This document shows, one piece after another, positions 22,101 through 32,689 of a stretch of 64,000 nt of DNA. Below the pieces are notes generated by a model that was not told where the DNA came from, did not search any database, and saw only the letters and a program-made list of their open reading frames with translations. A program made the position numbers and the translations under genes. Position 1 is the first letter of the stretch; each line of letters begins with the position of its first letter. This DNA is from Lithospermum erythrorhizon. Lineage: Eukaryota; Streptophyta; Magnoliopsida; Boraginales; Boraginaceae. The DNA lies in the NCBI GenBank assembly GCA_019722365.1, contig JADFUC010001723.1, positions 1 through 64,000 on the forward strand. Direction: 5' to 3'.

Positions 22101-25100
22101 GTGTCCTTCTGTCACAACGAAAAAGTAGTGGCGATCATTCTTCAGACTAGAGGATCTTTTAAACTCTTTCTTCATCCCTTTGAAGTGTTTGGATTTTTCA
22201 CCAAACCCGGAAGAAGTTTCAATAGAAACATACTTGGCTTTTTCACATCCAAGATTCACTTTCCTGAAATGATTCTCAATCGCAACTTCATATTAGTATC
22301 AATCAAGTTATACCGCAAAAGTTTCTACTGAACGGCTAATCTTTTTACTATAAGAATTTCAAGATGGTGGCAACTTTCAAAGAATTGCACCAACTTGTAT
22401 TGCATCAGGAACTACAATATTCAACTCCGCAAGTTTTGCAATATAAACATCAAGTGCACTAATCTCATCCATCACAGATTTATTAGGATCAAATTTATGA
22501 TCAAATATTAACAACAATGAAGCGATCGGTACCTTTTTCACGATTAATAAATCACTTGTTGTGTAGTGCATCCCAAATCTCTCTCTGTTTCTTACTGGCC
22601 TATACGTGGTTGTTGAGCCGCCTTTTGAGAGTGAATGTACCCGTGATTGTGATCCCTCTCAAACATCACTTCATCATTTTCCTTTCTTTTGCAATAGTAA
22701 CTGCGGCGCCTTCTTTTGATGCCATCCATCTCTAGAGCGAATTCAGGCATGGCTCCAAATTGTTTAGAATGTAGAAGTTCATCCAATGGTTGTAAGAACC
22801 ATTAATTTAATTTGATCTTGCACCCATCAAAGCTGCTCCCATCAACCGCCCAATTGATCACAAACATGTTTCATTTTGTCAAGATTCTGATTTAACGGTC
22901 GACAATAACAACTACAACAATGGATTCTTGGCTTATAATCTTCTGGGCAATACAACACTTTAATTACAAACTTGAAGTACAACCAGCAAAACACTAGAAT
23001 ACAATAATCTAGAATAACTATCTTTCTTGAATCATTCTCCTGGGAACTTTTCGAAGAACTATTTCCCGTGTAGAATGCTCTTCTCGATGCTACGTAGATT
23101 CGAAAGTTGATACTACTTGTACGAGTCAGAAAATTTGTGTATTTTTTAGAGCAAGAAGAAGAATATTTTTTTCGTAAAAGTTATGCTTCACTTTATCTTC
23201 TTTGCTTTCTATATAAGGTCTTCACAAATTGGTTTCGCAGTCCTTTAATGTTAGTTATACAAGAAATACACTTAAAATGCCGTAAACCACAAGTCACGTG
23301 ACAACACTAAAGATCGCTCAACCAACGGATACTTTTTGAAACTAAACGTTTGGAAACTTTAACCGCAGAACCGCTACTCTGGCATTTCTTAGGTCGACTT
23401 GTACACCTCCCGAACAAGTCCCTAACTTTCTCTAGACAAAAATTGCCCCAACATCGACTTAAATCGAAAATTTATAAATTTTAACATCTCCCCTACCATC
23501 ACAAATATAGAATAAATATTTAAATTTAAATTTCGGTTTCGTACTGGCCAAATGTCTTAACACATGTTAATCCACAATATCGCTAATTCAATCATTCATT
23601 AATATATAATCGTGACACATACAATTTTTGTTTCAAAATTATAAGCAAAGCATTCAAACATCAAATGTATGCATTATGTATGCACTATGCAGTATATAAT
23701 ATCTATCATATTTAAACAAAAGTATGCTTTTTATCTTAACCGCATAGTGAATTTATGTTTGTGACTTATTTCTAACTATTTTTTATTTGATATTAACAAA
23801 ATAGGATGGAAACGGTGAATGTCAAAAGCTATAGCAGTGTGGCAAAAATAATTGGGACAATAATAGCCATATCAGGAGCACTCATGGTGGTTCTTTACAA
23901 AGGTTCACCAATCTTATTTACCAATAATAAGCCTCAATTCAATTTACTATATCTTTCCAGGATCACTGTGATTAGGCGGATTGGTGGAATCTTTTTTGCC
24001 GTTGCAAATTTCCTATTATCATTATTTTATATTGTTCAGGTAATTTTTGGCTTACTAATATATATATATATATATTCTGTAAAATATCGTTCATAGGTTT
24101 ACTTTTGCAATGACCAATTAAAAAAATTTGTGATTATTTAATAGATTGATAGACACACACAACTTTTATTTGAATAAAAGTTATTATGTTAGTATAAAAC
24201 AGGTTATAAATAATGTATTTTGATGTTCTTTCACAATTCACAAAACTACTATACAACATGCATGTTAGTAAAGAATATTTGAATTCAGAATAAAGTAACT
24301 TATCATAAAACTAAATGATAGTTTAGGAATGATGGAGTATTACGTCTACGTTTATAAGTTCTATATATAAGTTATTTTGTTTTTGCAATATTTTATAAAT
24401 GAATCTGTAAATATTTATTAAGATGGTGAATTTATTATTAGTGTCAAACTGTAAGAGCATACCCGGCAGAACCAGTTGTTGTCTTCCTCTTGCACTTATT
24501 TGCTACTATCATATCGGCATTAATTTGCTTTATTGCGGAGAGAAATTCAAGTGCTTGGAGAATTACAGATTCAACATTACTAATTTCTGCTATCTATACT
24601 GTAAGAAATACTCCCTTCATGGTATTAAGATTTCAATAGTCAAAGTTAACATATTTTTTATAATCTTAATTGAGACAATGTATATAACTTTGATTTGAAT
24701 TATACAACTTATACAACAAACATTTTATAGTGTTTCGCATAATTTATTTCTACCGATCAGCAATTCTAATCGACAACGATTCAACTCGACTAAATCGTGA
24801 TTGGGCTTCGCTTCATTTCTGACACCGGCCGAGATAGCCTTCCCGAGCCTACTCCGAATCTGCTCTTTCTCCTTATATCGGGTTCGAGTAGCTCTCACAA
24901 ATTTAGGTTGCTCCTCCGCTGGCGCGAACCCGCCCTACCGCTCTGACTGAAAAGTACGACCACCCCAAGTATCACAAACACTGACGACGTTTCCAAGATG
25001 ATGTGTTAAAGTTATAAACGACATGAAATTGCATTCAAGCGGATCGCATTTTTACTTATCTCGGGTTTGTACTGGTATTTATAGTGAGAGTACTGAACCG

Positions 25101-26390
25101 CCGTAGCATTCTTTCTGCAGATTACGCCACCTCGCCGCCATCTGGTAGAAAAGCTGTTTCCTTTTACCATATCATTTTTTGCCCTACCAAAAGACAACAA
25201 TGTTTTATATATATATATATCATATAGTTTATGTTAAAATTAATTGTTGGTCAGCTTGGTGGACGCCAATATCCACCATTAAAAGCTTTCAAACATTAGT
25301 TTGTAATAAGTAAAAGGTAAAAGGATTGAAAAAAGGTAGCAATCAATTTGGAACTCACATTGTTCGTTCCCAACTACTCAACTACTCCCTCCATTTTTTC
25401 AGTTGTCGTTTTAAGCCTATTTGCACTCCTTGGGACATGAAGATAAAGTAATCAAAAAAGTCGTATCGGAAAATATGTAATTACAATCAATCAAATATCA
25501 TCATTTATTACACTTTAAAGAGAAAATAGTCAAAAATACTTCAAAATATAAAAACGCTTATTTATTACGCTTTATACGAAGTAAATTAAAAAATAAATTT
25601 TTTTTGCTAAAACGACAACTAAAAAATGGATTGAATTCTTAGGATTCATTGTGCGGTTGAATTCTTTAGATTGGGATGAATTGAGTTGATAGTAAAATTT
25701 AAAAATTAATTTAGACAATTGTAATCGAAATGGATTTGTGTAAATATTTTTAACTGTTATATGTGGTTCATTTTTATTTACCAAGATGAATCGATGTAAA
25801 ATTTAATTAAAAATGACATGTACTTCCGTTATTCCGGGGTTTTAGGGTCAACGATTTGAGGATAAATAAGGGCGAATGTATTTCCTTATGTTAACTTAGT
25901 TGAAATTATTTATGAGATAAACGAATGAATTGAATGAATAGATTCGTCTCAATTTATGAGAATGACTTTACATTTTGTTCCTTAGGGGTGCCTTGGATCA
26001 TGTTTTTGCTCTGTTGTTCACGCATGGGCATTGCGTCTTAAAGGTCCAGTTTATGTAGCATTATTCGATCCATTATCCATAGCAATTGCTGCATTCATGG
26101 GGATTTATTTTCTTGATGAGACGTTATACTTAGGAAGGTATGTTTTACATTTATTCTTCAATAATCCAAGAAGACTTGTCTAGCTTGTTGCGGCTAATAT
26201 TCATATTGTATGGAATTTTAGTGTTGTTGGTGCAGTTATAATAATAATTGGTTTCTATATTGCAATGTGGGGAAAGATGAAAACTGAGAACATCAATGAG
26301 GACATGGAGGATCAACTTACAGAGCCAGTGAATACTGAAAGGCTTCCTTTATTACAAAGAACTTTGAAAGGCCAAATAGAGGAGTTCTGA
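16178..26390 (+). CDS. WAT1-related / nodulin MtN21-like EamA transporter, 7 exons
   Basis: Exons: 16178-16374, 16717-16782, 17035-17148, 23805-24039, 24442-24600, 25986-26137, 26222-26390. They join in frame into 363 codons plus TGA, and every intron is GT-AG. The family is the plant drug/metabolite exporters of the EamA fold; members studied move auxin or amino acids at the vacuolar or plasma membrane. The protein begins [19 protein letters not shown], followed by family landmarks: [20 protein letters not shown], then [19 protein letters not shown] (end of the first EamA repeat), AYPAEP, then [17 protein letters not shown] and [10 protein letters not shown] in the second repeat. About ten membrane segments are expected, and the tail after WGKMK is hydrophilic. 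Length is normal for the family. I chose the Met at 16178 because the in-frame upstream Met (16085) would add a non-family 31-residue tail. Intron 3 is 6.66 kb and carries a copia element. Substrate unknown. Confidence 0.92.
17930..18075 (+). repeat. Possible tRNA-derived SINE fragment
   Basis: A B-box-like GGTTCAAATCC lies at 18037-18047 and an A-box-like ACTTAGATGGTTAAG at 17995-18009, a spacing typical of internal Pol III promoters. It lies in WAT1 intron 3, just upstream of the copia LTR. The start (GGGGCGGATTCAGGGAG at 17936) also resembles hAT-MITE ends, so the identity is open. Confidence 0.35.
18114..18730 (-). repeat. Left (3') LTR of the intronic copia element
   Basis: Begins TGTTGG and ends AACA. 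It pairs with 22901-23486 with many substitutions and small gaps, indicating an old insertion. Confidence 0.8.
19308..22786 (-). pseudogene. Broken copia gag-pol with deleted RT core
   Basis: On the - strand: gag 22786-22377 ([19 protein letters not shown]); knuckle-like region near 22150 with its Cys residues mostly lost ([11 protein letters not shown]); pre-integrase [18 protein letters not shown] near 21550; integrase 21431-20993 ([37 protein letters not shown], then [18 protein letters not shown] in another frame); 20890-20657 ([26 protein letters not shown]); reverse transcriptase start 20601-20200 ([39 protein letters not shown]). Then the text jumps to [15 protein letters not shown] near 20120-20080, so the part holding the YVDD box is gone. 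RNase H 19960-19310 ends in [20 protein letters not shown]. Several frameshifts and stops. Confidence 0.88.
22901..23486 (-). repeat. Right (5') LTR of the intronic copia element
   Basis: Pairs with 18114-18730. Its inner edge is worn (GGTCGACAATAAC in place of TGTTGGAAAATAAC). It is followed by TCTCCCCTACC, which resembles the PPT that follows the left LTR. Confidence 0.75.
25385..25630. repeat. Stowaway-like MITE in WAT1 intron 5
   Basis: The left end is CTCCCTCCATTTTTTCAGT followed by TGTCGTTTT, and the right end has AAAACGACAACTAAAAAATGGA, an inverted repeat of about 20 bases. The outermost GGGAG of the right end is lost. The element is about 245 bp, and a TA precedes its left end. Confidence 0.65.
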
Positions 26391-28237
26391 ATATCTCTAT
26401 ATGCACTTCAAGTGATCATGAAGTAGTAAAAAAAATCACCCATGCATACAAAATTTATTGGCAAAATATTTATTACCCAGTTTTCTAAAGACCAAGTTAA
26501 AATACCTATTTCAATGAGTATCATTTCTATATGAGCAATCTGTTTTAGTAGCAACTGGAGAACTATACTACTATCTAAGCTCTACAACACCGCTATGCAT
26601 TATCGAAGAAATGATTACTTATATGAGTAGTTAGTGTTTGTCCTTTGGAACGTAACCAAGTTTTTCTGTCAAACGAGTTTTAAGATCCGTGAGTTACAAA
26701 ACTAAAATTCACCGATAAAATATATGCAGAATATTAATACGCCTCAACGCCTGAAAGAAGTTCCCTGCATAACAGGAGGCCGACAAGACTTAACTTTATC
26801 CCTATAATAATAACAAAAATATTGTTTCCGAAATGATTTCACGAAATGAAGACAAACACTATCTACTACTTCACAATAAAAATAGGTAGTGTAATACATC
26901 ATTTTGATATATTTCATTATAATAATAAAATATAAAATATTTTATTTTATACGACATGAAAATCCATGGGGAAAGATAAAACCCTATATAAGTAAATAAC
27001 TATTCCACGCACCAAACAAGTTATGAGCGTTCATTCCGAAACCCCATCTCTCTTCAAATTCATCCATCCAAAACAAACCATATGAATTTAGGGAGCACTA
27101 TGTTGGGCTCTTTTCAGGTGGATAAAAGGGCATATAAACTGAATTTATTAATTTCTTAAACATTATTGTTGAAAATTCTAAATACGCAGGGGCTAAAAAT
27201 ACATTGTTCAATTAGGCTGAAACGAGAAGATGAATGATTAGAAAGCCATAGATATGGAGAGCCTTCCTTGCCTATCCCCAAAAACAGAACAAAGATTCAA
27301 AATATTTCATTTCCTTTCACAATCCGAGTTGAAGATTTTCTCAAGCTTCATTCCATTCAATTCGCTTAAGTAGCATACAAAATCAAGAAAGTTGAGATGT
27401 TACAAAAAATTACACCTTCTAATCCAACGGATGTGAATGAAATCTCAATGATTGAAACTGAAACTCGAGAGAATTGTAAGGATCATATCTTCGAAGATCC
27501 AATCTCCTCATTCTGACCCTTTACCATGCAATTACCCCATTGCACTTTGCATATCCAAAATCTTTCTACACACTTTTGATGAGTAATGCAGACCTTCTAC
27601 TCGGTGAGAGAGGACGAGGCCCGTTGTGATTTCACTTGCTCCATCCACTTCCGATGTGGTGTTGTGTTCTTTCTACACATGGATTGTGAACCACAGGTTA
27701 TTTCAAATGGTATCAAAATTCTGTTGGTCCAAATGTGACTCCAACTTGCATTTTAAAAAAAAAAACAATTTATGACCATGTGGGGAGGACAAGTGATGAA
27801 GAGTCAGAAATATGAAGACGATGACTGTGTTCTCCAAAATACTGTAAGTACCATTTCTGCTGTCTCGAATCCATTATCAAGATAAACACCAGCGATAACT
27901 TTATGAGCATTCAGAAGGAAGTATTCACCATTAAAAAAAGAACTCCTTAGTTTACTAGTTCTTCACATGAGAATGTCCTGCCCACAGCATGATGCATTGC
28001 AATTTAAGGGAAATCTTCAAAAATACAATTGGTGCAGATTTGAATACAATTTCCTACATATTCCTTAAGGGGATCATTGACTGAAGGGACTGAAGAAAAT
28101 GTTTTTGTGCATATCTAAGTGTAACACATACTGTATGTATCAATGTATCACCTAGAAGAAGCCTTGCATCTAGATAAGAGTGGTACGGAGTAGACAAAAG
28201 TATAGTATTAAATGTTCTTCATTTTCCCACTTACTTT
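26391..28237. other. Convergent intergenic spacer (WAT1 and DEG9 3' ends)
   Basis: 1.85 kb without a supportable gene. It must hold the 3' UTRs of both genes. A segment near 26853-26880 (CACTATCTACTACTTCACAA) recurs at 51673-51692 in NAT intron 3, suggesting a small dispersed repeat. No clear terminal structure was found for it. Confidence 0.5.
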
Positions 28238-31200
28238 TCATGTTCTAAGATCCTCCGACATGGCTGAAGGGATGCAGTGCATTGTGAGAATATCTTTAGT
28301 TGCTGCCTTGGCCGTTTTAGTCCGGAGAACAACAATCTACAAGGGGGAATTTGCAGACTATAGGGTCAATAGATAGGATATTGCATATTGTTCAAATCAG
28401 GTGCAAATAACTGGAGAGAAATAACTGTTCTTCCCTGTTATGGCTAGAATAGGATTAACTCTAACTACATTCATATCGCTCATTATATTCCATGATAATT
28501 ACTTTTTGGTGTAGTTTAGGCTTTTTAACAACTTCGGTTAACCCAAAATTAGATGACTGCACTGCATGGAAATCATAATATCAAAGGACTATATTTGGAC
28601 CTAACAAATTTATCTAGACTAAAACCTGTATTGGCCATTTGGCCATAGAAACAGTAACTAAATTATAGAAGTTGCAATCTTCCAGATAAGATTTAATGAA
28701 AAATGCTGAGAGGGATATATAAATACCTGTTCATATTCAAGATCAAACTTCAGAAACTCTTCATCACAAGACTCCACCATGCTAGCTAAGCTCTTCAGAT
28801 TTTTTAAAGGTTTTCCATTGAAAGCAATAACCTACTCAAAAAATAAACATTAGTTCGGAAAGTTGTAATATTTGTTTCTGGTGACAGAACATTAGATCCA
28901 ACTCTCTAACCTGCGTGTTTACAATCTCTTCATATCCAATGTTAATGTCGGCCACAAGAACCTATAAAATTTAGCATTGAGGACCAAGTTAACTAGGATC
29001 GTTAACAACTTTGCATAGTAACTAATAGCTAGTCAGACCACAGGAGAAGAAACAGAACCTGAGAAACAACGACAAGTTGTTCATCAATCGATTGTGCCAT
29101 TCCATGGAGATGTTTCTCCAACAGTTTCACTGGAGCATCAAACTCATAATCTTTTCCATACTAAATAGAACAAAATATAGTGAGATGAATGAACTTAACA
29201 GAACAACTCAAAAAATAAATTTTGAGGAATTGATAAATCAAATGAAACTGACCTCAGAGCGTAAATATGGAACTGTGATAGCTGAGAAGACAAATCCACC
29301 AACAATATAGTAAGAAGGAGGTCGACCCTTGATATGTGCTGGTATAAGGCGCTTGTGCGTGTCAAGTTTGATGTTGAATGAAATTGTCTTGGAATTGCGT
29401 AGAACTTTGATCATAGCGCTATCCCCACTAAACTTTTGAGAAACAAGATAACTGAAGCCCATGCGCTCGCCATGTCTAAATGGAACTGGGAAACAAGACC
29501 ATCAAAGAGATTCAGAGAAGTGGCAGCAGCAAAACATTTTCGAATAGTGAAATTTGTTGTTTTAGTCTTTGTAATAAATATTATGAAACTGAAAAGGAAG
29601 GTTAAGCGAATCACTGCTACTATTTAAAACCTCACTTGATTAAATCACTAGAAATACATCATGGACCATCTTATATAGAAGTTCCACACTTTATTTTGGC
29701 AATCAAAGGACTCACAAATAATCAAACAAAGAGATACTAATAACACACCAACAAAATTCAATGTAGATGGAAGGTAAAACTTACAGTAAATTTGCTGTTA
29801 CACCAAAGAAACAATAACACATAAGCACTCACCACCTGACAATAAGATAAAGTAATACATTCAACTAGCTTTTTCCACAGTTCTCCGCACCCCCTCCCCT
29901 TCTGCATCTTCCTTTAAGTTCATATTTAAATTAGTCTACCACAAATAAATTAATCGAACACCATAGATTGCATTAATATTATTACTAAAAGTTCAGAATC
30001 TACATCAGTCAAACAATGTTGAAAATAACTAAAAGATTCTTTTAACAGAAAACACCGATGCCAAGAAAGAGGGAATAAGGCTCGCCTGTTCCATCATTTG
30101 CTATATCGACACCATCAAAACTTAGAATTACATCATTTGACTTTAGAACATGAGACTCAGGTGATGTAGGTTCAATTCTTCGTATGCGAACACCTTTCTG
30201 GTTTGGTGCCATGCCCATTGAAACACGCAAATCAGGATTTTCCATTTTTTGCCACTCTATCCCAAGTACAGGAAATCCTGATGCGAGAAAACAAAAAAAA
30301 AATCAACTTCCAGTGAAAACAAAACTCTGAACATGTTATCTATGGCGATCCAATGTGCCTTCTTGTCACAAGGAAGAACCATACCTGTATATGCTACATT
30401 CTTCTCGAAATCTTGAATGAAATGGGAAATTACTGGTGTGGGTATAACATAGCCGATGTTCTCTACGTCATCATGTTTAAGAGACTGAAATGCAATACCA
30501 ACACACTTCCCATTACCATTAAAAGCAGGACCACCGGAATTCCCAGAGTTGATGGCCGCATCAATCTAAAATGATGAAAAGAAAACAAAGAAACAGATAG
30601 TGGAATGATATTAGCAATAAGAACCATATTGACTACTCAATTTCTTCAGCAATCAGAATACCTGCAAGCCAAGAAGCTCAGTTGATCCATGAACATAGGA
30701 TAAAATCTCAATCCGTGATACTACACCACTTGTCACAGAGATTGTGTCACCCCCAATAGGATAGCCCACGACGGTTACAGCATCTTGGAGTGCGGGCAGA
30801 TCCCCAAATGCAACAGGTGATACTCCTTCCCAGAACTCATCATCGTCAACAGTCAACATAGCTATCTCGTCACAAATAGAATAACTTATGTCACTAAATC
30901 CATTTGCAAGTGAAAAATAATTTCGAGAAAAATAGCAGAAACTTCATTTCATAATATAAATGAATGCATGTCTAGAAATTGAACAACTTTGCAGATTCTT
31001 TCACCAGGGAGAGAATCTCCACCAAACATAAATTTGCATTCAAGTTAGTTTCTCGAGTTTTAGGTTAATATAAGTAAGTTTCAAATAAACAAACTCAACA
31101 ATGATACATGTACACATAGAAGTGATTTATGCAAATATCAAACTCATATATGAAGGAAAAAAGTGTCGCATATACATAAAATCTGTCTTTAATATAACCA

Positions 31201-32638
31201 AAGACGAGTCATTTATACTTTTTGTAAATCCAATAAAACTAAAACTATCATTCGTCAATTAATTCTAGCAATTATATACCCACATTATACAAACATATAC
31301 TCCCTCCATCCCAAAAAAATTGTCCCATTCAATTTTGAATGCTCAAAATTAACAAAAACGTTAATACTTGTACATAGAAGTGATTTCTGCAAATAATAAA
31401 CTCATATATGAAGGAAAAAACTGTGGCCTATACATGAAATCTCTCTTTAATACATAACTAAAGAAGTCATTTATACTATTTATAAATCCAATACAACTAT
31501 CATCATCAATTAATTCTAGCAATTCTACCCATTCAATACAAACATATATTCCCTCAATCTCAAAATGGTTGTCCAATTTAATTTTAAATGCTCAAAATTA
31601 ACTAAATGTGTAATCTTATTAACCCACATAACTTTCATTTCAATGAAAATTTATCAAAAATTAACTAAAAAGACCAACATTTAACATTTCACGTATTTTC
31701 ACCAAATATCATAATATATTTTCAATTAATTGTCATTCTACATTTTTAATCTGCATTTTGACTAATTCTTCATTTCTTTCCCACAAATGGCTAGGGCGAC
31801 AACTAAAAAAGAACCGAGGGAGTAAAACATATAGTAAAAACTCCATTCCAAAAATCAAAAATAGACAATCATTTTGAAATGCATGACTATATCAAATAAG
31901 TCCATACATACCAATATCACATTCAGTTCCAATGGCAAGCACAGTAGCCAAATACTTGGTATCCGAACCGCGCTTTTTCACCTTAACCTGCGTAAAATGC
32001 TCGACCGAATGAGCGTTGGTGAGCACGCGCCGCCCCCCAATAACAAACCCGCTACTACTCGAACTATACTGCCTCTTCCTCTGCCACGGCAACGAGAAGT
32101 TCGGCTCAGTATGCACACAGAACACCTTCACCACCGCATCCATGGATGGCGCAACCTTAAAAACCACCTCCGGAAACTCCTCCGCCACCATCTCCGGCGA
32201 TTCAACTATGAAATGCCCATTTTCTTCCGGCGAGATTGTGGGATTTTTGGATCTTCCACGGCGGGGAGGGTGGTGGTCTTCCGCCGCCACCTCCGCCTCC
32301 GGCGACTCTATTATAAAGTGCCCATTTTCTTGAGGTGAGATTCCGGCGACTTGGTGGGTTTTCTTGGGTCTTCCACGGCGGCGACTTGAAGAACCCACAT
32401 GCATCAACTCCTCCGCCACCACCTCCTCCGTCTCCACCAACTCCGGCGAATCTTCCGCCACCATCTCTGGCGACTCATCTATGAAGTGTCCATTTTGTTC
32501 CGGCGAATTTTCAGCGACTTTCTTGGCTCTTCCACTGCTGCGAGAGTGGTGGTCTACGGTGGTGGTGGTGGTGGTGGTGGTGGTGGGTGGGGAAGGGAGT
32601 TTAGGTTTACGGCCACGTTTTCTCTTGTTGTCCCCCAT
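28238..32638 (-). CDS. DEG9: DEG9-type HtrA/Do-like serine protease, 9 exons
   Basis: Exons from 5' to 3': 32638-31912, 30861-30662, 30565-30385, 30277-30086, 29485-29253, 29160-29059, 28961-28911, 28831-28727, 28336-28238. They join in frame into 629 codons plus TGA. Plant DEG9 is an ATP-independent serine protease located in the nucleus/nucleolus. Catalytic residues are present: His210 in LTNAHSVEH, Asp241 in GTECDIAML, Ser319 in [14 protein letters not shown] domain follows ([32 protein letters not shown]), then the conserved C-terminal part ending [13 protein letters not shown]. Residues 1-160 are a basic/acidic tail with AT-hook-like motifs (KRGRKPK, RRGRPKK, RRGRSK) and three NGHFI repeats. 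All introns are GT-AG except intron 4, which starts with GC. The start is the first Met of the frame. A DNA transposon lies less than 100 bp upstream. Confidence 0.95.
31109..31565. repeat. Diverged tandem duplication in DEG9 intron 1
   Basis: A unit of about 200 bases starting near 31109 (ACATAGAAGTGATTTATGCA) recurs near 31369 (ACATAGAAGTGATTTCTGCA), and the two copies stay aligned to ACAAACATATACTCCCTC / ACAAACATATATTCCCTC. The offset is about 258 bases. Part of a MITE end was copied with it. Confidence 0.8.
31300..31822. repeat. Stowaway-like MITE in DEG9 intron 1, rearranged
   Basis: Left end CTCCCTCCATCCCAAAAA, right end ACAACTAAAAAAGAACCGAGGGAG. A second left end (CCCTCAATCTCAAAATGG near 31553) follows from the local duplication. 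The TA at the right edge is consistent with Stowaway targets. Confidence 0.55.
32170..32545 (-). repeat. Three in-frame coding repeats in DEG9 exon 1
   Basis: Each unit encodes a GR-rich basic patch followed by SPExNGHFIxESPExxAE. The NGHFI cores start at residues 49, 105 and 140 of the protein. At DNA level the phrase TGAAATGCCCATTTTCTTC and close variants recur near 32207, 32316 and 32485 on the + strand. Reading frame is kept in all units, so the repeat is translated. Confidence 0.9.
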
Positions 32639-32689
32639 TTATTTTGGGGTTTGTTTTGTTTAAGGATTTATATATGTAGTGGGTTATGT

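Larger units (their letters stand above)
18114..23486 (-). mobile_element. Ty1-copia retrotransposon inside WAT1 intron 3
   Basis: LTRs are 18114-18730 and about 22901-23486; they share runs such as ACAACTACAACAATG and AACTTGAAGTACAACCA. The element runs opposite to the host gene. The PPT (TAGGGGAT on the - strand, 18731-18738) adjoins the left LTR. Gag, integrase, reverse transcriptase and RNase H remnants are in order on the - strand. The core of the reverse transcriptase is deleted. Because it is inside an intron and antisense, it need not disturb the WAT1 message, whose exons are intact. Confidence 0.9.

Noticed and set aside
24059..24078. (TA)n run as a regulatory element
   Set aside because: Simple microsatellite just after the exon 4 donor; nothing supports a function.
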